From Paenibacillus thalictri (GTDB lineage Bacteria; Bacillota; Bacilli; Paenibacillales; NBRC-103111), in the NCBI RefSeq assembly GCF_004307995.1, contig NZ_SIRE01000017.1, positions 124,001-188,000 of the forward strand: 64,000 nt of DNA. The letters are read 5' to 3'. The notes beneath the pieces were generated by a model that worked only from the letters and a program-made list of their open reading frames with translations, was not told the DNA's origin and searched no databases. Position numbers and translations under genes: made by a program. This document shows, one piece after another, positions 25,411 through 34,352 of the stretch. Within the stretch, counting starts at the first letter, position 1. Every line of letters begins with the position of its first letter.

Positions 25411-26460
25411 ATGAGAAGAAACAAAAACAGTAAAAAATGGATGGTCGGGGTACTTTCCGCGGCATTGCTTTTTAGCGGCGCTGCAGCATTAACGCCAAAG
25501 GCGTTTGCGGATGATGATTGGCCTGCCTACATAAAGGTAAAGACAGCTCTTAACGAACAGCAGTTTATTGCCGACTGGATGAAATACATCGTAGCCAATA
25601 CGGCAACCATTGCTGACCAGGATATGGAATACATCAGCCAAAGAATAGCTGGCGGAGAATCGCTTGCGCAAGCATCCGGAGTCAGCACCGAAGTACTGGC
25701 GCAAAACTTAATTGATTTGGCCAGACAATCCATTACGGACGCTTCCAACGATTACATCATTTCCGCTGATCAGGCGAACAAACTTCAATTGGATTTGAAC
25801 GCCGAAATTCGTAAGGCGATTGGTGCTTCCGGGTACAAAGGATTCCAGACTTCGGACGTTTTTAACTACAGCACGTTTATGAAGCAGTATTTGTCCGGAG
25901 TTAAAGCCGCAGCTTTCGGCAATTCATCCAGAGAATATGAAGATTTCATTAACGATTTGGATGGCGGCATGGGGCTCGCTGCAGCGGCTGGCATTAACGA
26001 GTCGGCGTTCATCAATGAATTGCTGGTGCCTGTGACGCAAAAAATCGATGATGCAGTTCAGGCAAACGTGCTTACCGCAAGCGAAGGCGACGACCTGAAA
26101 GATCAGGCCAGAAGCGCCATTACCGCCGCTGTGCAAGCGCCGGGCGGAAGCTACGACGATTCGGCTATGGCAACGGAAGATTTTTTGAACAATAAGCTGC
26201 AATCGATCGTATCCAGCGCATTTATGGTAACCGACAACGGCGATCTCGATTATATCGATGTTATCGATGCTTACCGCAACGGAGGCAGTTTGGCGCAAAT
26301 TCTGCATACCCCTGCCACTGAACTGGCGCAGCGGGTTCTCACTATGTGGGAAACCGACTTGCAAAGCGGCAGCGGATTAAATGGCGTCAATGACCGCGCT
26401 GCTTTCGAAAAGCAGGCGCTGCAAGACATTATCTCGGCAATCACCGCTTCCGGCAAATAA
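25411..26460 (+). CDS. Secreted protein with three helical repeats, unknown function
   Basis: 349 residues. The signal peptide is MRRNKNSKKW...ALTPKAFA with cleavage near residue 32. The mature part is built from three degenerate units of about 95 residues. Each contains a glycine-plus-hydrophobic core (GGESLAQASGVSTEVLAQNL, GGMGLAAAAGINESAFINEL, GGSLAQILHTPATELAQRVL), then a helix ending with AI-A-G. No known family was recognised. GGAGTGGAG lies before the ATG, and a terminator follows at 26480. It stands alone between the element-bearing region and the dehydratase operon. Confidence 0.85.
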   Translation: MRRNKNSKKWMVGVLSAALLFSGAAALTPKAFADDDWPAYIKVKTALNEQQFIADWMKYIVANTATIADQDMEYISQRIAGGESLAQASGVSTEVLAQNLIDLARQSITDASNDYIISADQANKLQLDLNAEIRKAIGASGYKGFQTSDVFNYSTFMKQYLSGVKAAAFGNSSREYEDFINDLDGGMGLAAAAGINESAFINELLVPVTQKIDDAVQANVLTASEGDDLKDQARSAITAAVQAPGGSYDDSAMATEDFLNNKLQSIVSSAFMVTDNGDLDYIDVIDAYRNGGSLAQILHTPATELAQRVLTMWETDLQSGSGLNGVNDRAAFEKQALQDIISAITASGK

Positions 26461-26479
26461 TAAACTTCCGTTAGACACG

Positions 26480-26508
26480 CACCGCTTGCTGTTTGCAGGC
26501 GGTGTTTT
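26480..26508 (+). terminator. Rho-independent terminator
   Basis: ACCGCTTGC pairs with GCAGGCGGT (one G-T pair), followed by TGTTTTTGC. It ends the secreted repeat protein gene. Confidence 0.8.
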
Positions 26509-26618
26509 TGCGTTTAAAGCGATGAAACCGTTTGCCTTCCAGGGAGGAAATGTTTCCCTCTTGTCGAATTGATCTTAAGAAACGATTCGGTTTACATGAG
26601 CAAACAGGAGGAAATACG

Positions 26619-28607
26619 ATGAGCGCTTCTCTTGACGCAGTAATGGGAATCGGCAAAAACGAGCTTTATCATATTGCCACAAAAGCGCAAGGTCCGTCAG
26701 GATCGCTGCCGCTAACGCCGGACATGCTGCTTCATGCGCCTAGCGGCGATCTTTTCGGTTTATCCCAAAATGTCGGCATGGGCTGGAGCCCGGAACGATT
26801 AAACGGGAAGCAGGTTTTGATCCTCAGCACCCAGGGCGGCATCCGCTCCGAGGATGGGACGCCGGTAGCTCTTGGATACCATACCGGCCATTGGGAGGTA
26901 GGCCTGCTGATGAAAGCGGCTGCAGAGGAAATCCGCAGCATGGGCGGGGTGCCGTTCGCCGGATTTGTCAGCGACCCTTGCGACGGCCGTTCTCAAGGCA
27001 CGACGGGCATGTTTGATTCCCTTCCGTACCGTAACGACGCAGCCATTGTATTCCGCAGGCTGATTCGCTCGCTTCCGACCCGCAAGGCGGTTCTCGGTGT
27101 GGCGACCTGCGACAAGGGCGTTCCGGCGATGATGCTCGCTTTGGCGGCCATGCATGATTTGCCTTGCGTGCTTGTGCCCGGCGGTGTCACCTTACCTCCG
27201 GAGGACGGGGAGGATGCAGGGAAAATACAAACGATCGGAGCGCGTTACGCCGCATCGGAAATTACGCTGGAGGAAGCGGCCAGCCTCGGCTGCCGGGCTT
27301 GCGCAACGCCGGGCGGCGGCTGCCAGTTCCTGGGCACCGCGGCAACGTCGCAGGTGGTAGCCGAAGCGCTTGGCATCAGCGTGCCGCATTCGGCGCTGGC
27401 GCCTTCGGGCCAGCCGGTGTGGGACGAGGTAGCGCGCCAGTCCGCCCGCGCCGCGATCGCGATGGAAGCGCGCGGCATCCGGATGCGCGACATTTTGACC
27501 GACGCCGCGATCCGCAATGCGATGGCGGTTCACGCCGCATTTGGCGGGTCGACGAATTTGCTGCTGCACATCCCCGCCGTTGCCCATGCGGCCAAGCTGG
27601 CCGTGCCGACGGTGCAGGACTGGATCAAGATCAACCGGGACGTGCCGCGCCTTGTCAGCGTGCTGCCGAACGGTCCGGTGTACCATCCGACGATTCGGGT
27701 GTTCTTGGCCGGCGGCGTGCCGGAAGTGATGCTGCATCTGCGCAGGCTTGGCGTTCTGGACGGCAGCGTATTGACCGTCACAGGCGAAAAGCTGGATACC
27801 GTGCTGGATTGGTGGGAAACGTCCGAACGCCGGCAGCTTGTGCGCCAAAGGCTCTTGGAAGCCGACGGAGTAGATCCCGACGACGTCATTATGAACCCTG
27901 AGAAAGCGAGGCAAAGAGGCCTTACTTCGACGGTGACATTCCCAACGGGGAATATCGCTCCCGAAGGATCGGTCATCAAGTCGACCTCCATTGATCCGAG
28001 CGTAGTCGGCGAGGACGGGATATACAGACATCAAGGCGCTGCCAAAGTGTTTACGTCGGAGAAGGCGGCTATTGCGGCGATCAAGCAAGGGAAGATTGAC
28101 AAAGGCGACATCATGGTGCTGATCGGCCGCGGGCCGTCGGGAACGGGAATGGAAGAAACGTACCAGCTTACCTCGGCATTAAAGCATCTGCCTTTCGGCA
28201 AATACGTCACGCTGATTACCGATGCGCGTTTTTCCGGAGTCTCGACGGGCGCATGCATCGGTCATGTCGGGCCGGAGGCGCTGGCGGGAGGTCCGATCGG
28301 CAAGCTGCGCGACGGCGATGTGATCGACGTGTTGATTGACCGCAATCGGCTGGAGGGACATCTCCATTTTGTCGGTTGCGACGGAACGACGTTTACGCCG
28401 GAGGAAGGCGCAGCCATTCTTGCCGGCCGCTCATTGCATCCGGCGGCCGCTCCCGACCCGCAGCTGCCCGACGACACCAGGTTATGGGCTGCGCTGCAAG
28501 CGGTTAGCGGAGGCACATGGGGTGGCAGTACCTACGACGTCGATAAAATCATCGAAGTGCTGGAAGCGGGCAAGCAAGCGCTCGCAGCCAAACAATCCAA
28601 TGGATGA
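26619..28607 (+). CDS. Sugar-acid dehydratase, YjhG/YagF (xylonate dehydratase) family
   Basis: An IlvD/EDD-type dehydratase of 662 residues, which matches the longer YjhG/YagF group (about 655) better than IlvD (about 560). In this group the reaction is D-xylonate to 2-keto-3-deoxy-D-xylonate. Candidate iron-sulfur ligands are the Cys in SDPCDGRSQGTTG, ATCDKGVPA and CRACATPGGGCQFLG. The C-terminal GRGPSGTGMEETYQ and ITDARFSGVSTGACIGH motifs are typical of the superfamily. The ATG at 26619 follows CAGGAGGAAATACG. A Zn-dehydrogenase follows after 16 bp, so both probably act in one sugar-acid pathway. Confidence 0.88.
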   Translation: MSASLDAVMGIGKNELYHIATKAQGPSGSLPLTPDMLLHAPSGDLFGLSQNVGMGWSPERLNGKQVLILSTQGGIRSEDGTPVALGYHTGHWEVGLLMKAAAEEIRSMGGVPFAGFVSDPCDGRSQGTTGMFDSLPYRNDAAIVFRRLIRSLPTRKAVLGVATCDKGVPAMMLALAAMHDLPCVLVPGGVTLPPEDGEDAGKIQTIGARYAASEITLEEAASLGCRACATPGGGCQFLGTAATSQVVAEALGISVPHSALAPSGQPVWDEVARQSARAAIAMEARGIRMRDILTDAAIRNAMAVHAAFGGSTNLLLHIPAVAHAAKLAVPTVQDWIKINRDVPRLVSVLPNGPVYHPTIRVFLAGGVPEVMLHLRRLGVLDGSVLTVTGEKLDTVLDWWETSERRQLVRQRLLEADGVDPDDVIMNPEKARQRGLTSTVTFPTGNIAPEGSVIKSTSIDPSVVGEDGIYRHQGAAKVFTSEKAAIAAIKQGKIDKGDIMVLIGRGPSGTGMEETYQLTSALKHLPFGKYVTLITDARFSGVSTGACIGHVGPEALAGGPIGKLRDGDVIDVLIDRNRLEGHLHFVGCDGTTFTPEEGAAILAGRSLHPAAAPDPQLPDDTRLWAALQAVSGGTWGGSTYDVDKIIEVLEAGKQALAAKQSNG

Positions 28608-28623
28608 GAAAGGCGGAGCAGCT

Positions 28624-29646
28624 ATGAAAACAATCGTTTGCGAAGAGCCGTACAGGTTTGTGCTGAAAGAAACGGAAACCCCCGTGCCGGCTGCAGGAGA
28701 AGCGCTCATTAAAATACGCAGGATCGGTATTTGCGGTACCGATTTGCATGCCTACAGAGGCAACCAGCCGTTTTTTACTTACCCGCGTATTTTGGGTCAC
28801 GAGTTGTCGGGAGAAATTGCCGGCCTTGGTCCGGAGACAAGCGGGTTTGCTTTGGGCGACCGGGTGACCGTCATGCCTTATTTGGAATGCGGAAAGTGCA
28901 TCGCCTGCCGGAGCGGCAGGACGAATTGCTGCACCTCGCTGCTTACGCTTGGCGTTCATTGCGACGGCGGCATGCAGGAATATTATGTCATGCCTGTCGA
29001 TCATCTGATTAAAGCCGACGGGCTTAGTTTGGATCAGGCGGCAGTGGTGGAATGCCTGTGCATCGGCGCTCATGCCGTCGAACGTGCCGCTTTGCGCCAG
29101 GATGAATTCGCGCTTGTGATCGGCGCAGGTCCGATTGGGCTTGGCGCGATGAAATATGCCAAACTGGCCGGCGCCAAAGTCATTGCCATGGATATTAATG
29201 AAGAGCGGCTCGCCTTCTGCAAGTCATGGGCGCCGGCGGATTATACCGTCAATGTCGGCAACGACCCGCTGCGGCATATCGCGGAGATTACCGGCGGCGA
29301 TATGCCCACAGCGGTGCTGGATGCAACGGGCAACGCCAAATCGATGGAAGCTTCGTTCCAATATGCCGCAAACGGCGGCCGCATTGTTTTTGTCGGTTTG
29401 GTCAAATCCGACATTACGTTTAACGACCCTGAATTCCATCGCAAGGAGCTCACCTTAATGAGCAGCCGCAATGCGACCCGGCGCAACTTCGAGCAGGTGA
29501 TCGACAGCATCCGCGGAGGCCATGTCGATACGGACCGGTTCATTACGCATAAATCGTCCTTTGAACAGATGATCGGGGTATACGACGCATGGCTGAAACC
29601 GGAGACAGGCGTTATCAAAGCGATGGTGGAGATTGGCAATGATTAA
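28624..29646 (+). CDS. Zinc-dependent alcohol dehydrogenase, sugar-acid/polyol type
   Basis: A medium-chain dehydrogenase of 340 residues. The catalytic zinc site is seen in GICGTDLHAYRG and GHELSGEI. Structural-zinc cysteines are in ECGKCIACRSGRTNCC. The Rossmann fold has VIGAGPIGLGAMKYAK and a conserved D for NAD in VIAMDINEERL. It resembles LgoD/L-galactonate 5-dehydrogenase and L-idonate-type enzymes; the exact substrate is uncertain. It is in an operon with the dehydratase (16 bp apart) and overlaps the next gene by 8 bp. Confidence 0.88.
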   Translation: MKTIVCEEPYRFVLKETETPVPAAGEALIKIRRIGICGTDLHAYRGNQPFFTYPRILGHELSGEIAGLGPETSGFALGDRVTVMPYLECGKCIACRSGRTNCCTSLLTLGVHCDGGMQEYYVMPVDHLIKADGLSLDQAAVVECLCIGAHAVERAALRQDEFALVIGAGPIGLGAMKYAKLAGAKVIAMDINEERLAFCKSWAPADYTVNVGNDPLRHIAEITGGDMPTAVLDATGNAKSMEASFQYAANGGRIVFVGLVKSDITFNDPEFHRKELTLMSSRNATRRNFEQVIDSIRGGHVDTDRFITHKSSFEQMIGVYDAWLKPETGVIKAMVEIGND

Positions 29647-30544
29647 TACGTTTCTGAAAGAGTACCGCCAATATAATGAGGCATTGGAACATGCGATGCA
29701 CGACGGCCGGGTGACAACGGCGGAATATGCGCGATTGGCGGCCGGGCTGCTGGAGCTTCTGGCCAAAGCGGAGCCGGAGCATGTGCTGTATAAGTCGCGT
29801 CTCGGAGAATGCCACCATCTCGACGGGTACTTGCGTAAAGCGGGGGAAGCTTACTCGCAGGTGCTTGAGCAAGACCCGCCGCTGCCGGTCACCGAAGACG
29901 ACATCCGGCTGATGAAACGGTTTTGCCCGGTGCTTCTGACCCAAGCTGACGAGCCGTTCCCGCTGAAGGATATTGTCGCCATTCACCACCCTGAATTGCC
30001 GATTATTGGCTATCATCTGTTTTGGGAAGACGATTACGATTTCCCGGACGATCATGAGCCTTGCGATCACGAGGAAGTATGGATCAGCTATGATCCGGCG
30101 AGCGAGTCCGTTACCGGGGTGCTCTGCTGGTTCCACTCCCGAGTGCTGTCGTCGGAAAGCGGTGTGGAAGAGGCCAACCAGAACGGGGGCCGGGCCGTAA
30201 TCCGCATCGAATGGGGCAAACACGGCTCGCTGCTGCACGGTTGGGAGCATATGCGGGTGCCGCTCACCGGACAAACGATTCTTGAATGGTTGGGCGATAC
30301 TTATGAGCAGGTGAAAAACGGGGGCCGGAAACCCGAACATCCGCTTAAAAAGCTGTGGCCGTCCGGTTTTGCCGGTTCGTGGGAGCAGTACACGGATTTT
30401 TCCGTATGTGTCGACCCGGTCGAACGTCTGGACAGAAAACCGCTGTTTTTCAAAACCCGTTGGGCTAACGCCGTCATGTTTATTCAGGCAATCCATTATA
30501 ATTTTCATCCGAAGATGGAATGGCCGGCGCGGTTTCAGGCATAA
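29639..30544 (+). CDS. Conserved-looking protein of unknown function with acidic/His motif
   Basis: 301 residues, cytoplasmic, not recognised. Residues 1-85 are helical and could be TPR-like. A striking stretch at about 126-148 (HLFWEDDYDFPDDHEPC, then DHEEVW) is packed with His, Asp and Glu and could bind metal. Later conserved-looking segments are IEWGKHGSLLHGWEH and FKTRWANAVMFIQAIHYNFHP. The ATG at 29639 overlaps the end of the dehydrogenase gene, with GTGGAG upstream, so it belongs to the sugar-acid operon. A role in that pathway is inference from position only. Confidence 0.75.
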   Translation: MINTFLKEYRQYNEALEHAMHDGRVTTAEYARLAAGLLELLAKAEPEHVLYKSRLGECHHLDGYLRKAGEAYSQVLEQDPPLPVTEDDIRLMKRFCPVLLTQADEPFPLKDIVAIHHPELPIIGYHLFWEDDYDFPDDHEPCDHEEVWISYDPASESVTGVLCWFHSRVLSSESGVEEANQNGGRAVIRIEWGKHGSLLHGWEHMRVPLTGQTILEWLGDTYEQVKNGGRKPEHPLKKLWPSGFAGSWEQYTDFSVCVDPVERLDRKPLFFKTRWANAVMFIQAIHYNFHPKMEWPARFQA

Positions 30545-30636
30545 CGCCATTTTATCTAAATTTTCTACAAAATTTTTATAAAGTCTCGCTTTGCCTAATG
30601 TTCAGGGCGGATCATATGAGGTAACATAAAATCGAT

Positions 30637-30652
30637 TGTGATGAATATCACG
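30637..30652. promoter_or_regulatory. FNR/CRP-type palindrome before the Che-like operon
   Basis: TGTGATGAATATCACG contains the inverted repeat GTGAT-N4-ATCAC and fits the TGTGA-N6-TCAC pattern used by FNR/CRP-family regulators. It lies 62 bp upstream of the kinase start. If it is bound, the operon would respond to oxygen or another CRP-family signal. Confidence 0.5.
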
Positions 30653-30714
30653 CACGTATTTATCACTTGGCGGCTGGATGTAGACAACGCCAAATCTCGC
30701 AGGAGGAACCTCAT

Positions 30715-33273
30715 ATGATCAAAACCCGCAAAAGCAGGTCTTTTATGACCGAGCTGCTTGTTTGGGTGATGCTGCTGATTGTGCTGCCGTTGGCCGCTAT
30801 TTCGGTGTTTTTTTACCGGCATGAGCTTGCGGAATGGGAGAAAATCGAACGGGAAAAGTCGGTGCTGGCCAACCACACCGCGCAAAAATCAGTCGTCAAG
30901 CTGGGCGACTCCATCCTGGGCGTGACGATCACGAACGGGTATTGGGAGGATAACCGGCAGGCGATATTAAGCGGCGACAAGGAATGGCTGGATAAAAATA
31001 TTAGCGATATGCCCGACGTGGTGCCAAACGTCGATTTTGTGGCGGAAACCGATCTGAATGGCAAGGTGCTCGCTCAAGCGGGAGACGTCCGTGAATTTCA
31101 AGATGTGATTCAATTTCCCGTGATCATGCAGAGGTTCGAGAAAGAGAAGAAATTTGCCGGACTCGTGAATACCTCTAAGGGGATTGCGGTGATCGCGGTT
31201 TCGCAAGTGACCGGCGATAAAGGAGAAGGCGATCCCGCCGGATTGCTCATTACCGGCAGATTGCTGACCAACGACAACTTTCTTGGTTTAAAAGATACGC
31301 TGCAGACGGACATCGCCGTGCTTTTAACGAACGGCCAATTTTTGGCGTCGTCGGACGGGATCGAACAAGAACGGCTCGAGAGTTATTTGGCTGCGGTATC
31401 CGGCGAATCGCCGGAACAGTTCCGGCTGGAACAGCGCGGACCGGCATACGTGTCCAACACAATCGCCCCGCTTCTCGATATGTCCGGCGAACCGATCGGG
31501 GTGATTTACACCGAGCTGCCGAGCCGGTCTTGGTCTGAAGCGGCCGCCGGACTGCGGGAGCTGGGGTTTTATTCTTTAGGCATTATGCTGCTGCTTGTTC
31601 TGCTGGTGATCACTTTGCTGCGTCAGAGGATTTTTTTGCCGCTGAGGCATTTCACCGCAATGATGGAGGAAGTGGCGGCCGGCAAAGAGATCACTCCGGT
31701 TCCAAAGCATGTACAGCAGGCGGAAGCGCAGATTGTGACGGCCATACATCGCATCAAGGAATGGAATCAGACGCTGGAACGGACCGTTCAAAGACGCACC
31801 GCCGAGATACGCAATCTGTTAGATAACGCCAAGCAGGGCTTCATGTCTGTCGGCTCCGATTTGAAGGCGCTTGGGGAATACAGCGTGGAATGCACGCGAA
31901 TTTTTAATAAAAGCATCGCGGGAATCGAACTTCCCGAGCTGTTTTATCCCGGCGACCCCAAAGAGCGCAAGCTGATGGAATGTATTATGAAGGACTATTT
32001 TCAGGAACGCGACCGGCTTAAAAAAGAACTGATTTTCTCTTTGCTGCCGGAAGAAATCGTTGTCGCCGGATTATATGTCAAAGTCGAATACAAGCCAGTG
32101 CGGTTATCCATCGTTCAAGCGGACGGACAAAACGCCGACGAAGACATTTTGATGGTCATGCTTACCGACATTACGGAAACACGCAAGCTGGAAAACCAGA
32201 TGGAGCGCGAACGCGCCCGGTTAAAATTGGTCGTACACACCGTGACGCATGAAGAGGATTTTGCGCATATTACGCAAAGCTTCGAGGCTTTCTTGCGCCA
32301 TGAGCTGCCCGAGCTGGCCGCCACCCGCGGGTCCGCCCGCGACAAAATGTTCAGGTTGTACAAAAACATACATACTTTTAAAGGGAACTTCGGTTACCTG
32401 CAATTTACCCATACCGTCGCTTTGCTGCACGAGTTGGAATCGCGGCTGATGTTCGAGCTGCAAAATGGCAAAGAGCCCACCGAAACCGATGTATCGGAGC
32501 TGATCCGGTGCCTGCGCGAGACGGAGTGGATGGCGCAGGACATGCAGGTGCTGCAGGAAGCGCTGGGCGAAACGTTCAGCCATTTAGGACAAATATTCGA
32601 CGTCAAGCTGACCAAAGTACAGTGGGATGATTTGGTGTGCCGGCTGGAAAGCAGCTTCACGTCGGAAGCCAATCAAGAATGGATGAGCCAGATCAAACAA
32701 TGGCGGTATAAGCCGATCAAAACGCTGATTCGCCATTATCCGGCTTACTTGCACGAATTGGCCGACAGGAACGGCCTGCTGCTGCACCCGCCGGAGTTGC
32801 GCGGCAGCGATCTTCCCGTCGACCCCGACCGGCTGCACGGCATCACCGACTCGCTGGTTCATATTGTGCGGAATATCGTATCCCACGGCATTGAGACGCC
32901 GGAGGAAAGATTCGCTGCAGGCAAAGATGAATATGCTTCCGTCTGTATTTCCGCCGAACGCTCGGAGAGCGGGGTTGTCATTTCGGTGTCCGACGACGGG
33001 CGCGGCATCGATCTGGATGCCGTTTTCAAGAGAGCGTTGGAAGTCGGATTATTAAAGGCCCCCGAACTTGCGCCGCTCTTAAGCGAAGAGGATATCGCCC
33101 AGCTCGTGTTTGCCGAGCAGCTGTCTACTTCAGGCGAAGTTACGGAATGGTCGGGGCGGGGAATCGGCCTTTCTGCGGTTAAAGCGGAGGCCGAAAAATG
33201 CGGGGGAACGGTGAAGGTGCAGACGACGGCTGGAGCGGGAACGACATTTACGATCACAGTGCCCCATGCTTAA
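30715..33273 (+). CDS. CheA-like sensor kinase with CHASE-type sensor and Hpt domain
   Basis: An 852-residue membrane kinase. A first transmembrane helix (about 10-32) and a second (about 285-305) enclose an extracellular domain resembling CHASE4. A HAMP-like linker and a PAS-like region follow. The Hpt domain carries the phospho-accepting histidine in IHTFKGNFGY (His553). The C-terminal CheA-type ATPase has RNIVSHGIETPEER (N-box), SDDGRGIDLD (G1) and GRGIGLSAVKAE (G2). No CheW-like regulatory domain follows the ATPase, unlike in true CheA. The ATG at 30715 has CAGGAGGAACC upstream. CheX- and CheY-like genes follow, so it probably phosphorylates the CheY-like protein. Confidence 0.87.
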   Translation: MIKTRKSRSFMTELLVWVMLLIVLPLAAISVFFYRHELAEWEKIEREKSVLANHTAQKSVVKLGDSILGVTITNGYWEDNRQAILSGDKEWLDKNISDMPDVVPNVDFVAETDLNGKVLAQAGDVREFQDVIQFPVIMQRFEKEKKFAGLVNTSKGIAVIAVSQVTGDKGEGDPAGLLITGRLLTNDNFLGLKDTLQTDIAVLLTNGQFLASSDGIEQERLESYLAAVSGESPEQFRLEQRGPAYVSNTIAPLLDMSGEPIGVIYTELPSRSWSEAAAGLRELGFYSLGIMLLLVLLVITLLRQRIFLPLRHFTAMMEEVAAGKEITPVPKHVQQAEAQIVTAIHRIKEWNQTLERTVQRRTAEIRNLLDNAKQGFMSVGSDLKALGEYSVECTRIFNKSIAGIELPELFYPGDPKERKLMECIMKDYFQERDRLKKELIFSLLPEEIVVAGLYVKVEYKPVRLSIVQADGQNADEDILMVMLTDITETRKLENQMERERARLKLVVHTVTHEEDFAHITQSFEAFLRHELPELAATRGSARDKMFRLYKNIHTFKGNFGYLQFTHTVALLHELESRLMFELQNGKEPTETDVSELIRCLRETEWMAQDMQVLQEALGETFSHLGQIFDVKLTKVQWDDLVCRLESSFTSEANQEWMSQIKQWRYKPIKTLIRHYPAYLHELADRNGLLLHPPELRGSDLPVDPDRLHGITDSLVHIVRNIVSHGIETPEERFAAGKDEYASVCISAERSESGVVISVSDDGRGIDLDAVFKRALEVGLLKAPELAPLLSEEDIAQLVFAEQLSTSGEVTEWSGRGIGLSAVKAEAEKCGGTVKVQTTAGAGTTFTITVPHA

Positions 33274-33313
33274 TAACATCACATCAAAAAAGCACATAAA
33301 GGCGTGATAACCC

Positions 33314-33820
33314 ATGCAGCAGGAAAATGGCTTCTTTGAGGCGGCTTCCAGGGCGGCGGTTCAATATTTTCACCGGCTGGGCATCCTTAAGCAGGAAGCC
33401 GAGACGGCGGAGGCGGGCGAAGTTTTGTTCTTGCAGGATGTGACTGCTTTTGTCCAGATGAATGGAGGCATCACGGGCGGCTTCCTGTTTACCTTGGAGG
33501 AAGGTTTGGCTCGTGAGTTAGCCAAGAGGTATATGCTGGATGCCATTACCGATGAAGAAGCGGACCAATATGCGACAGAGGTCGTTGCCGAAATCACAAA
33601 CGTGATTGCAGGCAATGCGCTGACGGAATGCGAAATCCAAGGCGTTTATATGGGGACGCCGCTGACCCTTGTTGCCCGGAACGCTGAAATCCGCAGCAAA
33701 TGCCGGAGCAAAATGCGGCACGCCTCGTATATCACCGATTACGGCAAGCTGCAATTGCTGTATATTCCTGCCGAAAACAAAGCGGAGCTTGCCAGCATTT
33801 TGGCGATCCGGCCCGCTTAA
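33314..33820 (+). CDS. CheX-like phosphatase
   Basis: 168 residues of the CheC/CheX/FliY family, which dephosphorylates CheY-P. The active-site E-x2-N signature is in VAEITNVIAGNA (Glu93, Asn96). Only one such signature is present, as in CheX. The length fits the family. It lies 40 bp after the kinase and 22 bp before the CheY-like gene. Its likely job is to turn off the signal made by that kinase. Confidence 0.85.
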   Translation: MQQENGFFEAASRAAVQYFHRLGILKQEAETAEAGEVLFLQDVTAFVQMNGGITGGFLFTLEEGLARELAKRYMLDAITDEEADQYATEVVAEITNVIAGNALTECEIQGVYMGTPLTLVARNAEIRSKCRSKMRHASYITDYGKLQLLYIPAENKAELASILAIRPA

Positions 33821-33842
33821 AAAACAACTGGAGGTTGCAAAT

Positions 33843-34208
33843 GTGGCTAGAGTAATGATAGTTGACGATTCGTCGGTCATGCGTAAAAACATCAGAACCA
33901 TTCTCGAACGTGGCGGTCATGAGGTCGTCGCAGAAGCTGCGGATGGCCGCGAGGTGCTTCCTCATTACATTAATTTGAAGCCGGACCTGGTGACGATGGA
34001 CATCAGTATGAACCATATGGACGGCATTGAAGCTCTGCAGTCGCTGGTGAAGTCTTTCCCGCAAGCGAAAGTCGTGATGGTCAGCGCGATGGGGCAGAAG
34101 CAGCAGGTGCTGGAAGCGATCAAACATGGTGCGAAATCGTATATTGTCAAGCCGTTTGAAGCGGAGAAAATGCTGGAGATCATTACGAAGGTGTCATCTT
34201 CAGAGTAA
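33843..34208 (+). CDS. CheY-like single-domain response regulator
   Basis: 121 residues, a stand-alone receiver domain. Acidic pocket Asp8-Asp9 (MIVDDSSVMR), phospho-acceptor Asp53 (LVTMDISMNHMDG), the switch Ser in MVSAMGQ and the conserved Lys in IVKPF are all visible. There is no output domain, so it must act by binding a partner. The GTG at 33843 is 8 bp after GGAGG. The out-of-frame ATG just before it ends at once. It completes the kinase-CheX-CheY set and is followed by a terminator. Confidence 0.9.
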   Translation: MARVMIVDDSSVMRKNIRTILERGGHEVVAEAADGREVLPHYINLKPDLVTMDISMNHMDGIEALQSLVKSFPQAKVVMVSAMGQKQQVLEAIKHGAKSYIVKPFEAEKMLEIITKVSSSE

Positions 34209-34212
34209 GCGG

Positions 34213-34249
34213 CAAGAGCGTGCGGATGCGCGCTCTTTTGTGTTTTTAA
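34213..34249 (+). terminator. Rho-independent terminator
   Basis: AAGAGCG pairs with CGCTCTT around a GTGCGGATGC loop region, followed by TTGTGTTTTT. It ends the Che-like operon. Confidence 0.75.
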
Positions 34250-34256
34250 TAGGGAT

Positions 34257-34284
34257 TGAGCAGCCGCCCGAATTGCGCTACAAT
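34257..34284 (+). promoter_or_regulatory. SigA-like promoter of the epimerase gene
   Basis: TTGAGC (34257-34262) and TACAAT (34279-34284) are 16 bp apart, 69 bp before the epimerase ATG. It follows directly after a terminator, so a new transcript should start here. Confidence 0.6.
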
Positions 34285-34352
34285 AGGATTGTTCACGTTT
34301 GCATAAAACCGCGGCGGATCTCCGTCATGCCGCAGCTATGGAGGAATTGCTC

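Noticed and set aside
27192..28088. Antisense open frame opposite the dehydratase gene
   Set aside because: It is a shadow of conserved IlvD/EDD sequence.
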